64,000 nucleotides of DNA from assembly GCA_041538185.1 (NCBI GenBank), contig JBGORM010000001.1, forward strand, positions 372,001 through 436,000, written 5' to 3'. The notes below the pieces were generated by a model, which was not told the origin of the DNA, did no database searches, and was given only the letters and a program-made list of their open reading frames with translations. This document shows positions 36,507 to 45,958 of this stretch, one piece after another (within the stretch, counting starts at the first letter, position 1; each line of letters opens with the position of its first letter). The translations under genes and the position numbers were made by a program. Source of the DNA: Melioribacteraceae bacterium 4301-Me (lineage in GTDB: Bacteria; Bacteroidota; Ignavibacteria; Ignavibacteriales; Melioribacteraceae).

Positions 36507-37802
36507 TTAGATAGTTAATCCTACTGCAATATCCATTACATTTGTACCAGTAGGACCTATTTTTATTAGCCCACCTACTTGAGAAAAAAATGTGTAAGCG
36601 TCATTATTGTAAAGGTAATCAATTGGATTTAATTTTTTTTCTTCCATCTTTTTTAATATTAATTGGTCAACGAACGCTCCAGCTGCATCGGTAGGACCAT
36701 CAATTCCATCTGTGCCAGTACTTGCAATAATAAAAGGAGAATCTGTGTTCCTCATTTCAATTAAAGCCGACAGAACGAATTCTTGATTTCTTCCACCTTT
36801 ACCATTTCCTTTTACAGTTACAGTAGTTTCACCCCCGTACAAAAAGCACTTTGGTTTATTAGATAAACTTTTTGAAGTTATGTTTTCTTTTATTAACTGT
36901 GCAAAATTTATCCCCACATTACGAGCTTCACCTTCGACTTTATTTTTTGCAATTATTATTTCATATCCTAATTCTATTGCTTTTTGCTTGGCAGAATTAA
37001 TAGCTGTTTCGTTATTTCCTATGATATAATTATAAACTTTATTGGAAATATTACTTGCATTTTGATTTGTAGAATTTTCGAGTAACTTTTTTATAGAGAC
37101 TGGAATTTGGCCTAGTAAATTATATTTCTTAATAATTTCTAATGCATCTAATTTTTGTTCTGTAAGAGCGACAGTTGGGCCGCCGGCAATAAGCTCTATA
37201 GGATCGCCAATAATATCAGATAGAACTAGGTTAATGCAGTCTGACGGAAAGATGTATTGAAGCAACTTTCCGCCTTTAATTTCTGATAAAGATTGTCGAA
37301 CCACATTAATTTCTTGGATAGGTGCGCCACTTTTAATCAGCAAATTAGAAATTTCTTGAAATTCATTTAGCGTAATGTCATTAGGCAGCTTTTCTAACAG
37401 AGCCGAACCGCCGCCTGAAATCAAACATATTACTAAATCTTCCTTGGTAGTTTTAGAAACAAAATCAATAATTTTTTTACCAGCTTCTAAGCTATTTTCA
37501 TCTAAAATTGGATGACTTGCTTCAAAGACTTCAATCTTATTGCACTTTTGAGCATTATTATAATTTGTTACTACAAACCCGCTGTTGATTTTATCATTAA
37601 GAATGCTTTCAACTTCGAAAGCCATTTGTGATGATGCTTTCCCAAAACCAATAACGTAAATGTTTTTGTAGTTAGATATGTTAAATGCGTTGCCTTTAAT
37701 AAAAAGATTAGCTTTATCAATAAAAATATTATTTCTGATAATAGAATGTGGTTTTACTGATTCTATTGCTGACGAGATAATTGTGAAAAGATCCTTTCTC
37801 AT
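36507..37802 (-). CDS. Glycerate 2-kinase (GckA/TtuD family, MOFRL)
   Basis: This 431-residue protein shows NIYVIGFGKASSQMAFEVES, CLISGGGSALLEKLP and LVLSDIIGDP from the N-terminal DUF4147 domain, and LYGGETTVTVKGNGKGGRNQ plus ASTGTDGIDGPTDAAGAFVD from the C-terminal MOFRL domain. It phosphorylates D-glycerate to 2-phosphoglycerate, and may alternatively be annotated as hydroxypyruvate reductase, an old name for the same family. It is divergent from the transketolase gene. Confidence 0.92.
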   Translation of the reverse strand: MRKDLFTIISSAIESVKPHSIIRNNIFIDKANLFIKGNAFNISNYKNIYVIGFGKASSQMAFEVESILNDKINSGFVVTNYNNAQKCNKIEVFEASHPILDENSLEAGKKIIDFVSKTTKEDLVICLISGGGSALLEKLPNDITLNEFQEISNLLIKSGAPIQEINVVRQSLSEIKGGKLLQYIFPSDCINLVLSDIIGDPIELIAGGPTVALTEQKLDALEIIKKYNLLGQIPVSIKKLLENSTNQNASNISNKVYNYIIGNNETAINSAKQKAIELGYEIIIAKNKVEGEARNVGINFAQLIKENITSKSLSNKPKCFLYGGETTVTVKGNGKGGRNQEFVLSALIEMRNTDSPFIIASTGTDGIDGPTDAAGAFVDQLILKKMEEKKLNPIDYLYNNDAYTFFSQVGGLIKIGPTGTNVMDIAVGLTI

Positions 37803-37934
37803 ACTTGTTCCCAGCAGTTAAGTTTTTTCCAGATAATTGTTCATTAGTTTTGATAAATTAGCAAAGTTAAAATAAAGAAATCACTCTTTATTTTTCTCTT
37901 TAAGAAATATCAATAAATAAAAGGTTAAAAAATT

Positions 37935-39959
37935 ATGAGGAACCAAGACTTCGAGGTTAAAGAAAAAATAGAAAAATTAGCCGTTAACACAATTAGAATA
38001 CTTTGTGCTGAAGGAGTACAAAAAGCAAATTCAGGTCACCCTGGAATGCCAATGGGTATGGCCGATGTTGCTTATGTTTTGTGGACCAAATTTTTAAAAT
38101 TCAATCCGAAAGATCCTGACTGGATTAATAGAGATAGATTTATTCTTTCTGCGGGACATGGTTCAATGTTGCTTTACACTATGCTTTATCTTAGTGGTTA
38201 CGATGTAACATTGGACGATTTAAAATCATTTAGGCAACTGAACAGTCGTACTCCTGGTCACCCAGAATATGGCTGCTTGCCAGGTGTCGAAACAACTACT
38301 GGTCCTTTGGGACAAGGGTTTGCAAATGGAATTGGAATGGCGATTGCTTCAAAAATGTTAGCTGAACGATACAATACGGAAGAATTTAAAATTTTTGGCA
38401 ATCATTATATATATGCAATTGTAAGCGACGGCGATTTAATGGAAGGCATTGCATCCGAAGCTGCTTCGTATGCAGGTTACTTAGGCTTAGGCAATATAAT
38501 TTATATTTACGATGATAATCATATTACTATTGAAGGTAATACAGAACTAACTTTTTCTGAAGATGTTGCAAAAAGATTTGAAGCTTACGGTTGGCATACG
38601 GTAAAAATAGATGGGCAAGACCACACACAAATTTATAATGCAATTTCAGAAGGGCAAAAAGAAAAAGATAGACCTACATTAATTCTTGCAAGAACAACAA
38701 TTGGCTATGGCAGTCCTAACAAAGCTAATACTGCCGGTGTTCATGGTTCGCCTTTGGGTGAAGAAGAATTGCAATTAACAAAGAAAAATTTAGGATGGAA
38801 TTATCAAGAAAGTTTTTTCGTACCACCAGAAGTAAAACAAATATTTGATAAGAGGATAAATGAACTTAAAGCAGAATATGAAATATGGCAAAAGCAGTTT
38901 GTGGAATGGAAAAGTAAATACCCTGAATTAGCTAAAAAGTTCATTAAAGCACTTCATAAAGAACTTCCTTCTAACTTAGAAAAATTATTGTTTACGGAGG
39001 ATTTGCTTAAAGAAAATGCGACACGTTCACTTTCAAGTCAAGTTATTCAAAAAATTGCTGACTATATTCCTTTTGTAGTAGGAGGTTCTGCCGACCTTGC
39101 GCCTTCAACAAGTACATTTATGAAAAAATACGAAAGTATATCAAAAGGCAAATTTGGAGGTAAAAATTTTCACTTTGGAATTCGTGAGCACGGAATGGGT
39201 GGAATTTTGAATGGTTTATCTTTGTATGGTGGATTTATTCCATTCGGCGCTACATTTTTGGTTTTTTCAGACTACATGAGAGGTTCGATTCGTCTTGCTG
39301 CACTTTCAAAATTGCAAGTAATTTATGTCTTTACACACGATAGTATTTTCCTTGGTGAAGATGGACCTACTCACCAGCCGATTGAACATTTGGCTGCGCT
39401 GCGTGCTATTCCAAACTTAATCGTGATTCGCCCTGCAGATGGCTACGAAACATTAGCAGCTTGGTCATACGCATTGAATAATAAATCAGGCCCAACTGCA
39501 ATAATATTAACTCGTCAAAAAGTCGGTACGGTTACTAGAAATTTGGATTTTAATTACGAATTGTTTTATAAAGGAGGATATATTGCAGTTAAAGAAAAAG
39601 AAAACTTGCCAGAATTAGTGTTAGCTGCCAGTGGTTCTGAATTAAGTTTAGCAACCGAAACTGCTAAGTTGTTGCATGACAAATTTTCAGTTAGAGTTGT
39701 TTCTGTGCCATCTTTAGATTTATTAAAAGAACAATCAAAGGAATATTTACAGGACTTAATACCATCAACTTCTAAAGTAGTTGTTATCGAGGCTGCAATT
39801 ACTCAAGGATGGGGTGATTTAATTAGGAACGAAATTTTAAGAATAGACCTTAATGATTTTGGTAAGTCTGCTCCATATAAAATTTTAGCAGATTATTATG
39901 GATTTACTCCACAGAAAGCTGCAAATAAAATTTTTGACTGGCTGAAATTGACAAATTAA
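37935..39959 (+). CDS. tkt: Transketolase
   Basis: This 674-residue ThDP enzyme is full length. The cofactor motif is SDGDLMEGIASEAASYAGYL with IYDDNHITIEG. Substrate-site residues sit in GHPGMPMGMADVAYVLW, AGHGSMLLY and GVHGSPLGEEE. The Pyr domain has REHGMGGILNGLSLYGGF and DSIFLGEDGPTHQPIEHLA. It moves two-carbon units in the non-oxidative pentose phosphate pathway. There is no Calvin-cycle gene nearby, so a heterotrophic role is likely. Confidence 0.96.
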   Translation: MRNQDFEVKEKIEKLAVNTIRILCAEGVQKANSGHPGMPMGMADVAYVLWTKFLKFNPKDPDWINRDRFILSAGHGSMLLYTMLYLSGYDVTLDDLKSFRQLNSRTPGHPEYGCLPGVETTTGPLGQGFANGIGMAIASKMLAERYNTEEFKIFGNHYIYAIVSDGDLMEGIASEAASYAGYLGLGNIIYIYDDNHITIEGNTELTFSEDVAKRFEAYGWHTVKIDGQDHTQIYNAISEGQKEKDRPTLILARTTIGYGSPNKANTAGVHGSPLGEEELQLTKKNLGWNYQESFFVPPEVKQIFDKRINELKAEYEIWQKQFVEWKSKYPELAKKFIKALHKELPSNLEKLLFTEDLLKENATRSLSSQVIQKIADYIPFVVGGSADLAPSTSTFMKKYESISKGKFGGKNFHFGIREHGMGGILNGLSLYGGFIPFGATFLVFSDYMRGSIRLAALSKLQVIYVFTHDSIFLGEDGPTHQPIEHLAALRAIPNLIVIRPADGYETLAAWSYALNNKSGPTAIILTRQKVGTVTRNLDFNYELFYKGGYIAVKEKENLPELVLAASGSELSLATETAKLLHDKFSVRVVSVPSLDLLKEQSKEYLQDLIPSTSKVVVIEAAITQGWGDLIRNEILRIDLNDFGKSAPYKILADYYGFTPQKAANKIFDWLKLTN

Positions 39960-40129
39960 TACTATAAAAAACTAATATTTTATTGACGGGAGTAAAATTA
40001 ATAAGTCATAGATTCTTAATAAAAACATTAGCTGCTAAATAAAGTAATTTTTCTTTGTTATAACAGTTAGTACAAAACTATCAACTTTTGCAAATGAAAA
40101 AGTCTTCTACTAAAAACATATCTTTCCAA

Positions 40130-40425
40130 TATATTTTTTATTTTGTCCCTAAAGGGACTTAATCTATTTCTTTGTTCTTTATCCTATAAATATTTTGTCC
40201 TGACGGGATAATAAAGCTTTGATTATCCTTAAACCAATGTAATCCCTTTAGGAATTATATAGTTATAGAATAAATAAATATCAAACTGAAGTTAAAAGTC
40301 CCGTAGGGACGAGATAGGGATTGATTTACAAGACAAGTAGAATAGTCCAAAATCTTGAAGTTTTCTAAATTTATTTGGTAATTCATCCCTTCGGGATTTG
40401 ATTTCAAAATTATTTTGGACAACAG
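40130..40425. repeat. Second cluster of TCCC/GGGA palindromes
   Basis: The gap 39960-40539 contains palindromes of the same type as 7458-7851, at about 40145, 40198, 40242, 40298 and 40386. 40367-40420 is an inverted near-copy of 7458-7512, and 40293-40320 matches 7583-7607 inverted. The remainder of the gap is plain AT-rich DNA, with AGGA 8 nt before the next gene. Confidence 0.8.
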
Positions 40426-40539
40426 TGATTGATTTTCATCTCTTACAAGAAATTCATAAATTGGCTTTGGTGTGATTTGTTTTACAATTATATTGGTTGT
40501 TAAATTTTTTAAAAACCTTAAATTATTATAGGAAAATTA

Positions 40540-41538
40540 ATGATGGATAAAGTAAAATTTAACGCTCACCGCTATGAGAAAATGCTTTATCGCCGTTGTG
40601 GCAGAAGCGGCATACTTTTGCCTGTGATTTCATTGGGACTATGGCATAACTTTGGGGGAGTTGATGACTTCCAAACGGCTAAGAAAATAATTTTTAGAGC
40701 GTTTGATCTTGGGATAACCCATTTTGATTTAGCAAATAATTATGGACCTCCTCCTGGTAGTGCTGAAGCTAATTTTGGTAAAATTATTAAAAACGAATTA
40801 AAATCCTATCGCGATGAATTAATAATTTCAACTAAAGCTGGTTATTTGATGTGGGATGGACCTTACGGTGAGTGGGGCTCGAAGAAATATTTAGTTGCCA
40901 GCTTAGACCAAAGTCTTAAACGAATGAATTTAGATTATGTCGATATTTTTTATCATCATCGTCCCGACCCTCAAACTCCTTTAGAAGAAACAATGGGAAC
41001 ATTAGATTTAGTTATAAAACAAGGCAAAGCACTTTATGCCGGAATTTCAAATTACGATGCAGAAAAAACTAAAGAGGCATTTTCTATCTTGAAAAATTAC
41101 GGTACTACACTTCTAATTCATCAACCAAAATATAATATGTTAAACCGCTGGGTGGAACTAGATTTACTTTCTACATTGTGGGACTTAGGTGTAGGCTGCA
41201 TTTCTTTTTCTCCATTGGCTCAAGGTATCTTAACAACCAGATATTTTAATGGTATCCCTAAAGATTCAAGAGCTGGGAAGAAACACGGTTTTCTTAAAAA
41301 AGAAGAAGTTACAGAAGAGGTAATGAACAAAGTAAAAAGGCTTGCAAAAATTGCCGAACAAAGGGGACAAACAATTTCACAATTGGCACTTGCTTGGAAT
41401 TTGCGCTATAAAACAGTAACCTCTGTCTTAATTGGTGCAAGCAGTGTAAAACAACTTGAAGAAAACGTAAAAACTATAGAGAATCTCGAAATTAGTGAAC
41501 ATGAATTAGAACAGATAGATGATATTTTAAAAAGCTGA
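40540..41538 (+). CDS. Aldo/keto reductase (YghZ-like)
   Basis: This 332-residue (beta/alpha)8 NADPH enzyme has the catalytic tetrad readable as Asp and Tyr in HFDLANNYGPPPGSAE, Lys in ISTKAGYLMWDGPYGEWGSK and His in IFYHHRPDPQTPLEET. The GPYGEWGSKKYL and FYHHRPDPQTP motifs match the AKR14 group that includes YghZ, a glyceraldehyde-3-phosphate/methylglyoxal reductase. The C-terminal cofactor helix is VLIGASSVKQLEEN. Adjacent ATG codons at 40540 and 40543 are both possible starts. Confidence 0.92.
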   Translation: MMDKVKFNAHRYEKMLYRRCGRSGILLPVISLGLWHNFGGVDDFQTAKKIIFRAFDLGITHFDLANNYGPPPGSAEANFGKIIKNELKSYRDELIISTKAGYLMWDGPYGEWGSKKYLVASLDQSLKRMNLDYVDIFYHHRPDPQTPLEETMGTLDLVIKQGKALYAGISNYDAEKTKEAFSILKNYGTTLLIHQPKYNMLNRWVELDLLSTLWDLGVGCISFSPLAQGILTTRYFNGIPKDSRAGKKHGFLKKEEVTEEVMNKVKRLAKIAEQRGQTISQLALAWNLRYKTVTSVLIGASSVKQLEENVKTIENLEISEHELEQIDDILKS

Positions 41539-41589
41539 CTGCAGACTTTCTTATAAATTGTAAAGCGGATGAATCTCGATGGTTATTAT

Positions 41590-41990
41590 CAAGATGAAGC
41601 CCGTTCACGAGGTTTTGCCAAAAGCGAACAATCTCTTTTTCTGTCATTACGACTCCCGACGGAGTAAGTCGGGATGAAGCAATTTCCAACACAAAATTAT
41701 TTAGTCGTTCGTCTTTATGTAAGAGTTTGCTTGGCAAAGGCGGTTTTATTTCTTTTGTTAGAGTTTGCTTCGGTCGCCTTGATGGAAAGTGCAATGAAGC
41801 TCCCTCGCAACGACAGTGGTTCTTTTTTTTTGTCATTACGAGTTCCGAGGTTTTTTGTCGGGACGAAGTAATCTCCAACAACAAAGGTTTAACCATTTTA
41901 TCTTTGTCAGAGATTGCTTCGGGCTATCGCCCTCGCAAAGGCGGTTTTATTTGTTTTGATAGAGGTTGCTTCGGTCGTCTCTGAGCCGAT
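41590..41990. repeat. Cluster of decayed REP-like units
   Basis: Four related units alternate here. Two read CTGTCATTACGA...GGGA(T/C)GAAG (41640-41690 and 41832-41880). Two carry AGAGNTTGCTTCGG and GCAAAGGCGGTTTTATTT (41722-41800 and 41910-41985), partly inverted with respect to the first pair. The style recalls the TCATTGCGAGG...GAAGCAATCTC repeats common in many genomes. Several frames remain open by chance, but none looks like protein. Confidence 0.7.
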
Positions 41991-42162
41991 GGCTCATCTG
42001 CTTATGGATTAAGACTTTGGCTGAAATGAAGAACGCTATGACACTCTTTCATTGTAAAATTACTTTTTTAAAAATGCCCACAACCCTTGATTGAAAAACG
42101 TTTTAGGAATAGACAAACATTCTAATTAGTACAAGTAATAAAATTTATTTTTATGCTTAACT

Positions 42163-42526
42163 ATGATTTCAAAAGAAGAAATATATAAGAAAATTAAATC
42201 AGCTTTTTAGGATTATAATATCGATCCTGAAGTAATTTATTTGATTGCTATAGGTGAAAAAAAGTAGCAGTGGGTATATTACGAAAGAGAAAATTATACT
42301 TCGTTTGTTTGAAAGATTAAGCTGGTATGAGCTAATTGATATTTTTAGTATAGATTAGTTAAAAGAAAATCTCACAATACAATTAATTGAAAAAATTAGA
42401 AATCCTTCTTTAAGACAAAGGTATGAGTTCATCAGAGAAATATTACAGGGAAAAATTGTATCCTCTTCAGGATGGAGTTATAAAAATAGTAAAAGGCTTA
42501 AAGCTTCCATTTTATTTAACAGGTAG
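42163..42526 (+). pseudogene. Broken partner gene upstream of an AbiEii-type toxin
   Basis: The frame opens MISKEEIYKKIKSAF, meets TAG, resumes as DYNIDPEVIYLIAIGEKK, then shifts frame into SSGYITKEKIILRLFERLSW and later NPSLRQRYEFIREILQGK and SGWSYKNSKRL, ending at TAG 42524-42526. At least two stops and one frameshift break it. Its 3' end overlaps the start of the toxin remnant, as expected of an operon pair. The intact family is not one I can name; an antitoxin-like or DNA-binding role would be a guess. Confidence 0.65.
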
Positions 42527-42743
42527 GACAACGCTTAGCCGATATTATCTAAATCATCGTTACTCAGATGACCTATATTTTTTTGTAAACAATGATTCGT
42601 AATTTGAATCATATCTAAAAACATTTTTTGAATATTTCAGAATTCCTTTAGAAACTGATATTAAGATAAATACCGAAAGAATTTTTATACCTGAGAATTC
42701 AGCTCAATTTTATGTTTATCTTATAGTAATTTTTTTTAGTTGA
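42423..42743 (+). pseudogene. Broken AbiEii/AbiGii-type nucleotidyltransferase toxin
   Basis: MSSSEKYYREKLYPLQDGVI leads to LKLPFYLTGRTTLSRYYLNH and RYSDDLYFFVNND, the nucleotidyltransferase core of AbiEii toxins, which normally reads LTGGTALSR and SxDLDFF. The second Gly of the GG pair (now Arg) and the catalytic Asp (now Tyr) are both replaced. An internal TAA lies at 42600-42602, and the coding similarity is lost by about 42720. Intact members are 250-300 residues, so it is also truncated. Confidence 0.75.
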
Positions 42744-42756
42744 TAATTAATCTAGT

Positions 42757-42867
42757 CTTCAAGGTCTCTTTGGTAACGATAAACTAAAAAGGAAAGGAGT
42801 GAAGTTTTCTGATTTTTCATCAACTATAGTAATGATTTTTGGGGAAAAAGAGTTTTTTGAACTGTAA
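42757..42867 (+). pseudogene. C-terminal gene remnant
   Basis: A 36-codon open stretch ending at TAA 42865-42867 reads LQGLFGNDKLKRKGVKFSDF, then SSTIVMIFGEKEFFEL, with convincing protein character but no start. It may be the tail of a further decayed gene or of the toxin in a shifted frame. Confidence 0.35.
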
Positions 42868-42872
42868 TTGGC

Positions 42873-43649
42873 TTAAAATGTAAACGTGAAATTAATTTGT
42901 TGTTCATTACCTAAAGATACACTTATGTTACTGTGCAAGTTAGTAACATAATAGCCTACAAAATATCCTAACGCAGCACCTAAAAAAGTATCAGATGCCC
43001 AGTGCTTATTTTGGTAAACTCTCGAAATTACAGTTAAGAATGCCGGCACATAAAAAATAATTTTTAATGGTGTTGAATTAGTATTGTTTGCTAAAACAGT
43101 TGAAAGCGAAAAGGCAAGTGTAGCATGTCCAGATGGAAGTGATTCTTCACCTGAATCAAAAGAAAAAGGGTTGTATTTTTGAGATTCGTTGCTGGCATAC
43201 GGTCTATATCTGCCTAAAATTACTTTTAAGATGAGTGCAATGCTGCCCGAATAGCCAGCAGACTGTAAAATTTCATAGCCAAGTTTTTTTGTCTTTACAT
43301 TATCATCAAAAATACCATGTAGGTAAAACATGCCTCCAATAACTCCAGTTGTGTAAGCTTCTCCCCAAATTCTGCCAGTCTCGATAGGAAAACTTTTGTA
43401 ATATTTTTGATCCTTTAATACATTATTTCGAATATCAGAATCAAAGTGCATTAAAGCTACAGTTCCTGCCACCACTCCGCTTAACTTTAACCAATCACTT
43501 TTTTCCCATTTAGCAGGATTTATTAAAAAATCTAAAGTTTCTTTTTTAGCTTGGTGGTAATCGTAATTATTCTGAGCAAAGGAAACTTGATAAATAAACG
43601 ATAATTGAAGAAGGGCTGCAGTAAAAAAAATAAAGTTTGTTTTCTTCAT
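42873..43649 (-). CDS. PAP2-family phosphatase, secreted or membrane-bound
   Basis: This 258-residue protein has a signal peptide (MKKTNFIFFTAALLQLSFIY, cut near SFAQ) and the three PAP2 motifs: KVILGRYRP, SLPSGHATLAFS with the catalytic-site His, and SRVYQNKHWASDTFLGAALG with the nucleophile His. It is of the type I membrane-associated class, which acts on undecaprenyl pyrophosphate, phosphatidic acid or LPS phosphates in the periplasm. It ends in the beta-strand-like NEQQINFTFTF. It lies just before the salvage region and could regenerate lipid carrier, but this is only positional. Confidence 0.9.
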   Translation of the reverse strand: MKKTNFIFFTAALLQLSFIYQVSFAQNNYDYHQAKKETLDFLINPAKWEKSDWLKLSGVVAGTVALMHFDSDIRNNVLKDQKYYKSFPIETGRIWGEAYTTGVIGGMFYLHGIFDDNVKTKKLGYEILQSAGYSGSIALILKVILGRYRPYASNESQKYNPFSFDSGEESLPSGHATLAFSLSTVLANNTNSTPLKIIFYVPAFLTVISRVYQNKHWASDTFLGAALGYFVGYYVTNLHSNISVSLGNEQQINFTFTF

Positions 43650-43849
43650 TGATTAAGGACTTTAGTTAAATACAACAAATGAAAATTTTGTTTAATGCAA
43701 TATAATTAGGTGTGAAGATAAAAATAAAATTTTAGATAGATTTTACGTGATAAACTATTTTATTAATTCATACATAGTGTGTAAATGCTTATTTCTGTAA
43801 TCCTCACAAAATAATTTCATAACGTGGTATTATAATATTTAATTTTGTC

Positions 43850-43945
43850 TGGGAGGCATTGACTCAATGACATTGTGGTGGAGGTGACCTCGCGCCTACA
43901 ACCATTGAATCATCAGTTTTCATCGCTGTATGTGCGAGGCCAGCT
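43850..43945. repeat. GC-richer inverted-repeat element
   Basis: The gap 43650-43975 is mostly AT-rich but contains a GC-richer patch with CATTGACTCAATG, a perfect palindrome at 43857-43869, and CCTCGC (43888-43893) repeated inverted as GCGAGG (43934-43939). It lies past the end of the S9 peptidase gene and upstream of the PAP2 gene. It is probably a mobile repeat unit or a structured RNA/terminator of unknown type. Confidence 0.4.
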
Positions 43946-43975
43946 CAATCAACTAATTTTACTTCACCGCTGCAA

Positions 43976-45958
43976 TTATTCCCTCAAAAATTTATTTATC
44001 CATTCGATTTCATTTTTTATTAGTTGGTATTGATGGCTTAACTCTTCGATTGAGTGGGATTCACGCGGAAAGACTAATAAATGTGTAGGAATATTTAGTC
44101 TGTTTAAGGCTTTCCACATTTCTAATGATTGAGTTAATGGTACTCGTTTATCAAGTTCGCCGCCGACAAACAAAGTAGGCGTAGTAATATTTTTTGCATA
44201 TTTTATTGGTGATTGACTAAACCATTTTTCATAATTGTCATAAGGTGTGCTGTTAAACCAAATTTCTCTTAAATAAGGGACTTCGGTTTGTGCGTAGAAG
44301 CTTATCCAATTTGACATTCCTGCAATTGAAATTGCTGCTTTAAAAATATTTGTCTGTGTTATTATCCAATTTGTAAAATGGGCACCAGCACTATAACCAA
44401 TTAATGCTAATTTATTTTTATCGGCTATTCCAGTTTCAATTAAAAAATTCACTCCGCTTAAGATATCTTCTGTTCCAAGTTCAAAAAAGTTATTAATTAT
44501 ACCACGCATAAAAGAATTACCATAACCCGCAGAGCCTCTATAGTTTACTTGAAGTATAATATAACCATTTGAAGTTAATAATTGTGGTAATGTTGACCAG
44601 TGTTGACTGTAAATTAATTGATAACTCCCGTTAGGTCCGCCGTGTAACTCAACAATTAATGGATAAGGTTTGGTTCTATCGAAATTAGCAGGTAATATTA
44701 CAATACCTTGAATTTTTGTGCCATCAGTACTGAACCATTCTATAGGTTGATATTTTGGTAAAAGGGATTTGTTAATATTGGGATTTAAGTCTAACCACGA
44801 GGTAGCGAATTTTTGTAAAATCTTAAAATCCCACTTGCCAATTTGTCCTATTGCAAGTACATCAGGAGTATAAGGGTCAGAAATTTGAAGTACAATTTTG
44901 GAAGATACATTGTTAATTAAAAAGTTTTTTACCACGCCTTTATAATCTGTTAATTCGTTAACTGTACCATCATTAATATTTAGTTTAAACAATTGTTGTG
45001 TTAATCCTTTATTAGCAATAAAGATTATTGATTTAGAAGTTGGTTCAATATCGTATTTGATAACTTGATATTGGAATGTTGGTAAAAGATTAATGGGCTT
45101 TTCGCCGTTAAGGTTTAGTTTAAAGATAGTTTCTTGGTAGTATGGTTCTAAGTTTTCGTTTGCTGCGGAGATAAAAAGTAAATAATCGTCATTCTCACTC
45201 CATGATAACTGTCGCTCTATAATATTATTTCTGGTCAATCTTTTAGTTGTTTTCCCTTGAACGTCGTAAAGATAAACTTCAGTGGTATTTTCGGTACTAA
45301 TATTTGCGTCTGTTGTTCCTAAAACACCAATGTATTTTCCATTGTGCGACAGTGTAAATGATTTTATGTTATAACCAAAAGTTAGTTTTGTTGTTTTTTT
45401 TGTCGTTAAATTAAGCTCATATATAGAATTGAATTTTTTATTTTCTTCCCAAAAGTATCCATCTTGTTTTTTTTCTAAAACATTTTTTTCTCCCGACGAG
45501 AGTGTATCCTCAGCTAAGTAATATAGTTTGTCAAAAGTATTTGAGAAAATGTATTTCTGTATGGACTTTGGAGAATTAGTAATTTGTTGTAGTGTCCCGT
45601 CGTTTAATGAATAAAAATAAACTTGATTTCCGTTCCCGTTTACGTTGGATAAAAAATATATGTTTTTCCCATCATTAGAAGCTGTCAAAGATGAATATGA
45701 GCCGTCCTTCAAATTAATTTTAGAAGCTGGGGAACCGCTTGTTAAATCTTTCATCCATAATGTGTTAGTATATTTATTTTTTTCGAAATTAGGGGAAGAG
45801 ACAGTATATATAATTTTGTTGCCATTACCAAAAAATGAAATACTTTCGAAATAGCTTACAGTGTATAATTGTTGAAATACTTTTTCGGTGAACTGTTGAG
45901 AGAAAAGAGACAACGGTAGCACAATAATATATATGAATATAATTTTATTAATGTTCAT
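43976..45958 (-). CDS. S9 family peptidase (prolyl oligopeptidase-like), secreted
   Basis: This 660-residue protein has a signal peptide ending near LSLFSQ, an N-terminal beta-propeller (about 30-395; repeated strands such as LSHNGKYIGVLGTTDA and WSENDDYLLFIS) and a C-terminal alpha/beta-hydrolase. The triad is visible: S523 in LIGYSAGAH, D603 in GGELDKRVPL and H635 in PRESHSIEE. It cleaves short peptides in the periplasm or outside. Dipeptidyl- or acylaminoacyl-peptidase activity cannot be distinguished. It is 11 nt overlapped with murQ upstream, so peptide removal may be linked to muropeptide use. Confidence 0.93.
   Translation of the reverse strand: MNINKIIFIYIIVLPLSLFSQQFTEKVFQQLYTVSYFESISFFGNGNKIIYTVSSPNFEKNKYTNTLWMKDLTSGSPASKINLKDGSYSSLTASNDGKNIYFLSNVNGNGNQVYFYSLNDGTLQQITNSPKSIQKYIFSNTFDKLYYLAEDTLSSGEKNVLEKKQDGYFWEENKKFNSIYELNLTTKKTTKLTFGYNIKSFTLSHNGKYIGVLGTTDANISTENTTEVYLYDVQGKTTKRLTRNNIIERQLSWSENDDYLLFISAANENLEPYYQETIFKLNLNGEKPINLLPTFQYQVIKYDIEPTSKSIIFIANKGLTQQLFKLNINDGTVNELTDYKGVVKNFLINNVSSKIVLQISDPYTPDVLAIGQIGKWDFKILQKFATSWLDLNPNINKSLLPKYQPIEWFSTDGTKIQGIVILPANFDRTKPYPLIVELHGGPNGSYQLIYSQHWSTLPQLLTSNGYIILQVNYRGSAGYGNSFMRGIINNFFELGTEDILSGVNFLIETGIADKNKLALIGYSAGAHFTNWIITQTNIFKAAISIAGMSNWISFYAQTEVPYLREIWFNSTPYDNYEKWFSQSPIKYAKNITTPTLFVGGELDKRVPLTQSLEMWKALNRLNIPTHLLVFPRESHSIEELSHQYQLIKNEIEWINKFLRE

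Noticed and set aside
41492..41984. Several overlapping open frames of 65-134 codons on both strands
   Set aside because: They arise from the GC-richer REP-like units at 41590-41990; no frame has a start site or protein-like sequence.
43857..43945. Possible tRNA or small stable RNA
   Set aside because: No cloverleaf can be formed, and no T-loop GTTCRANNC box is present.
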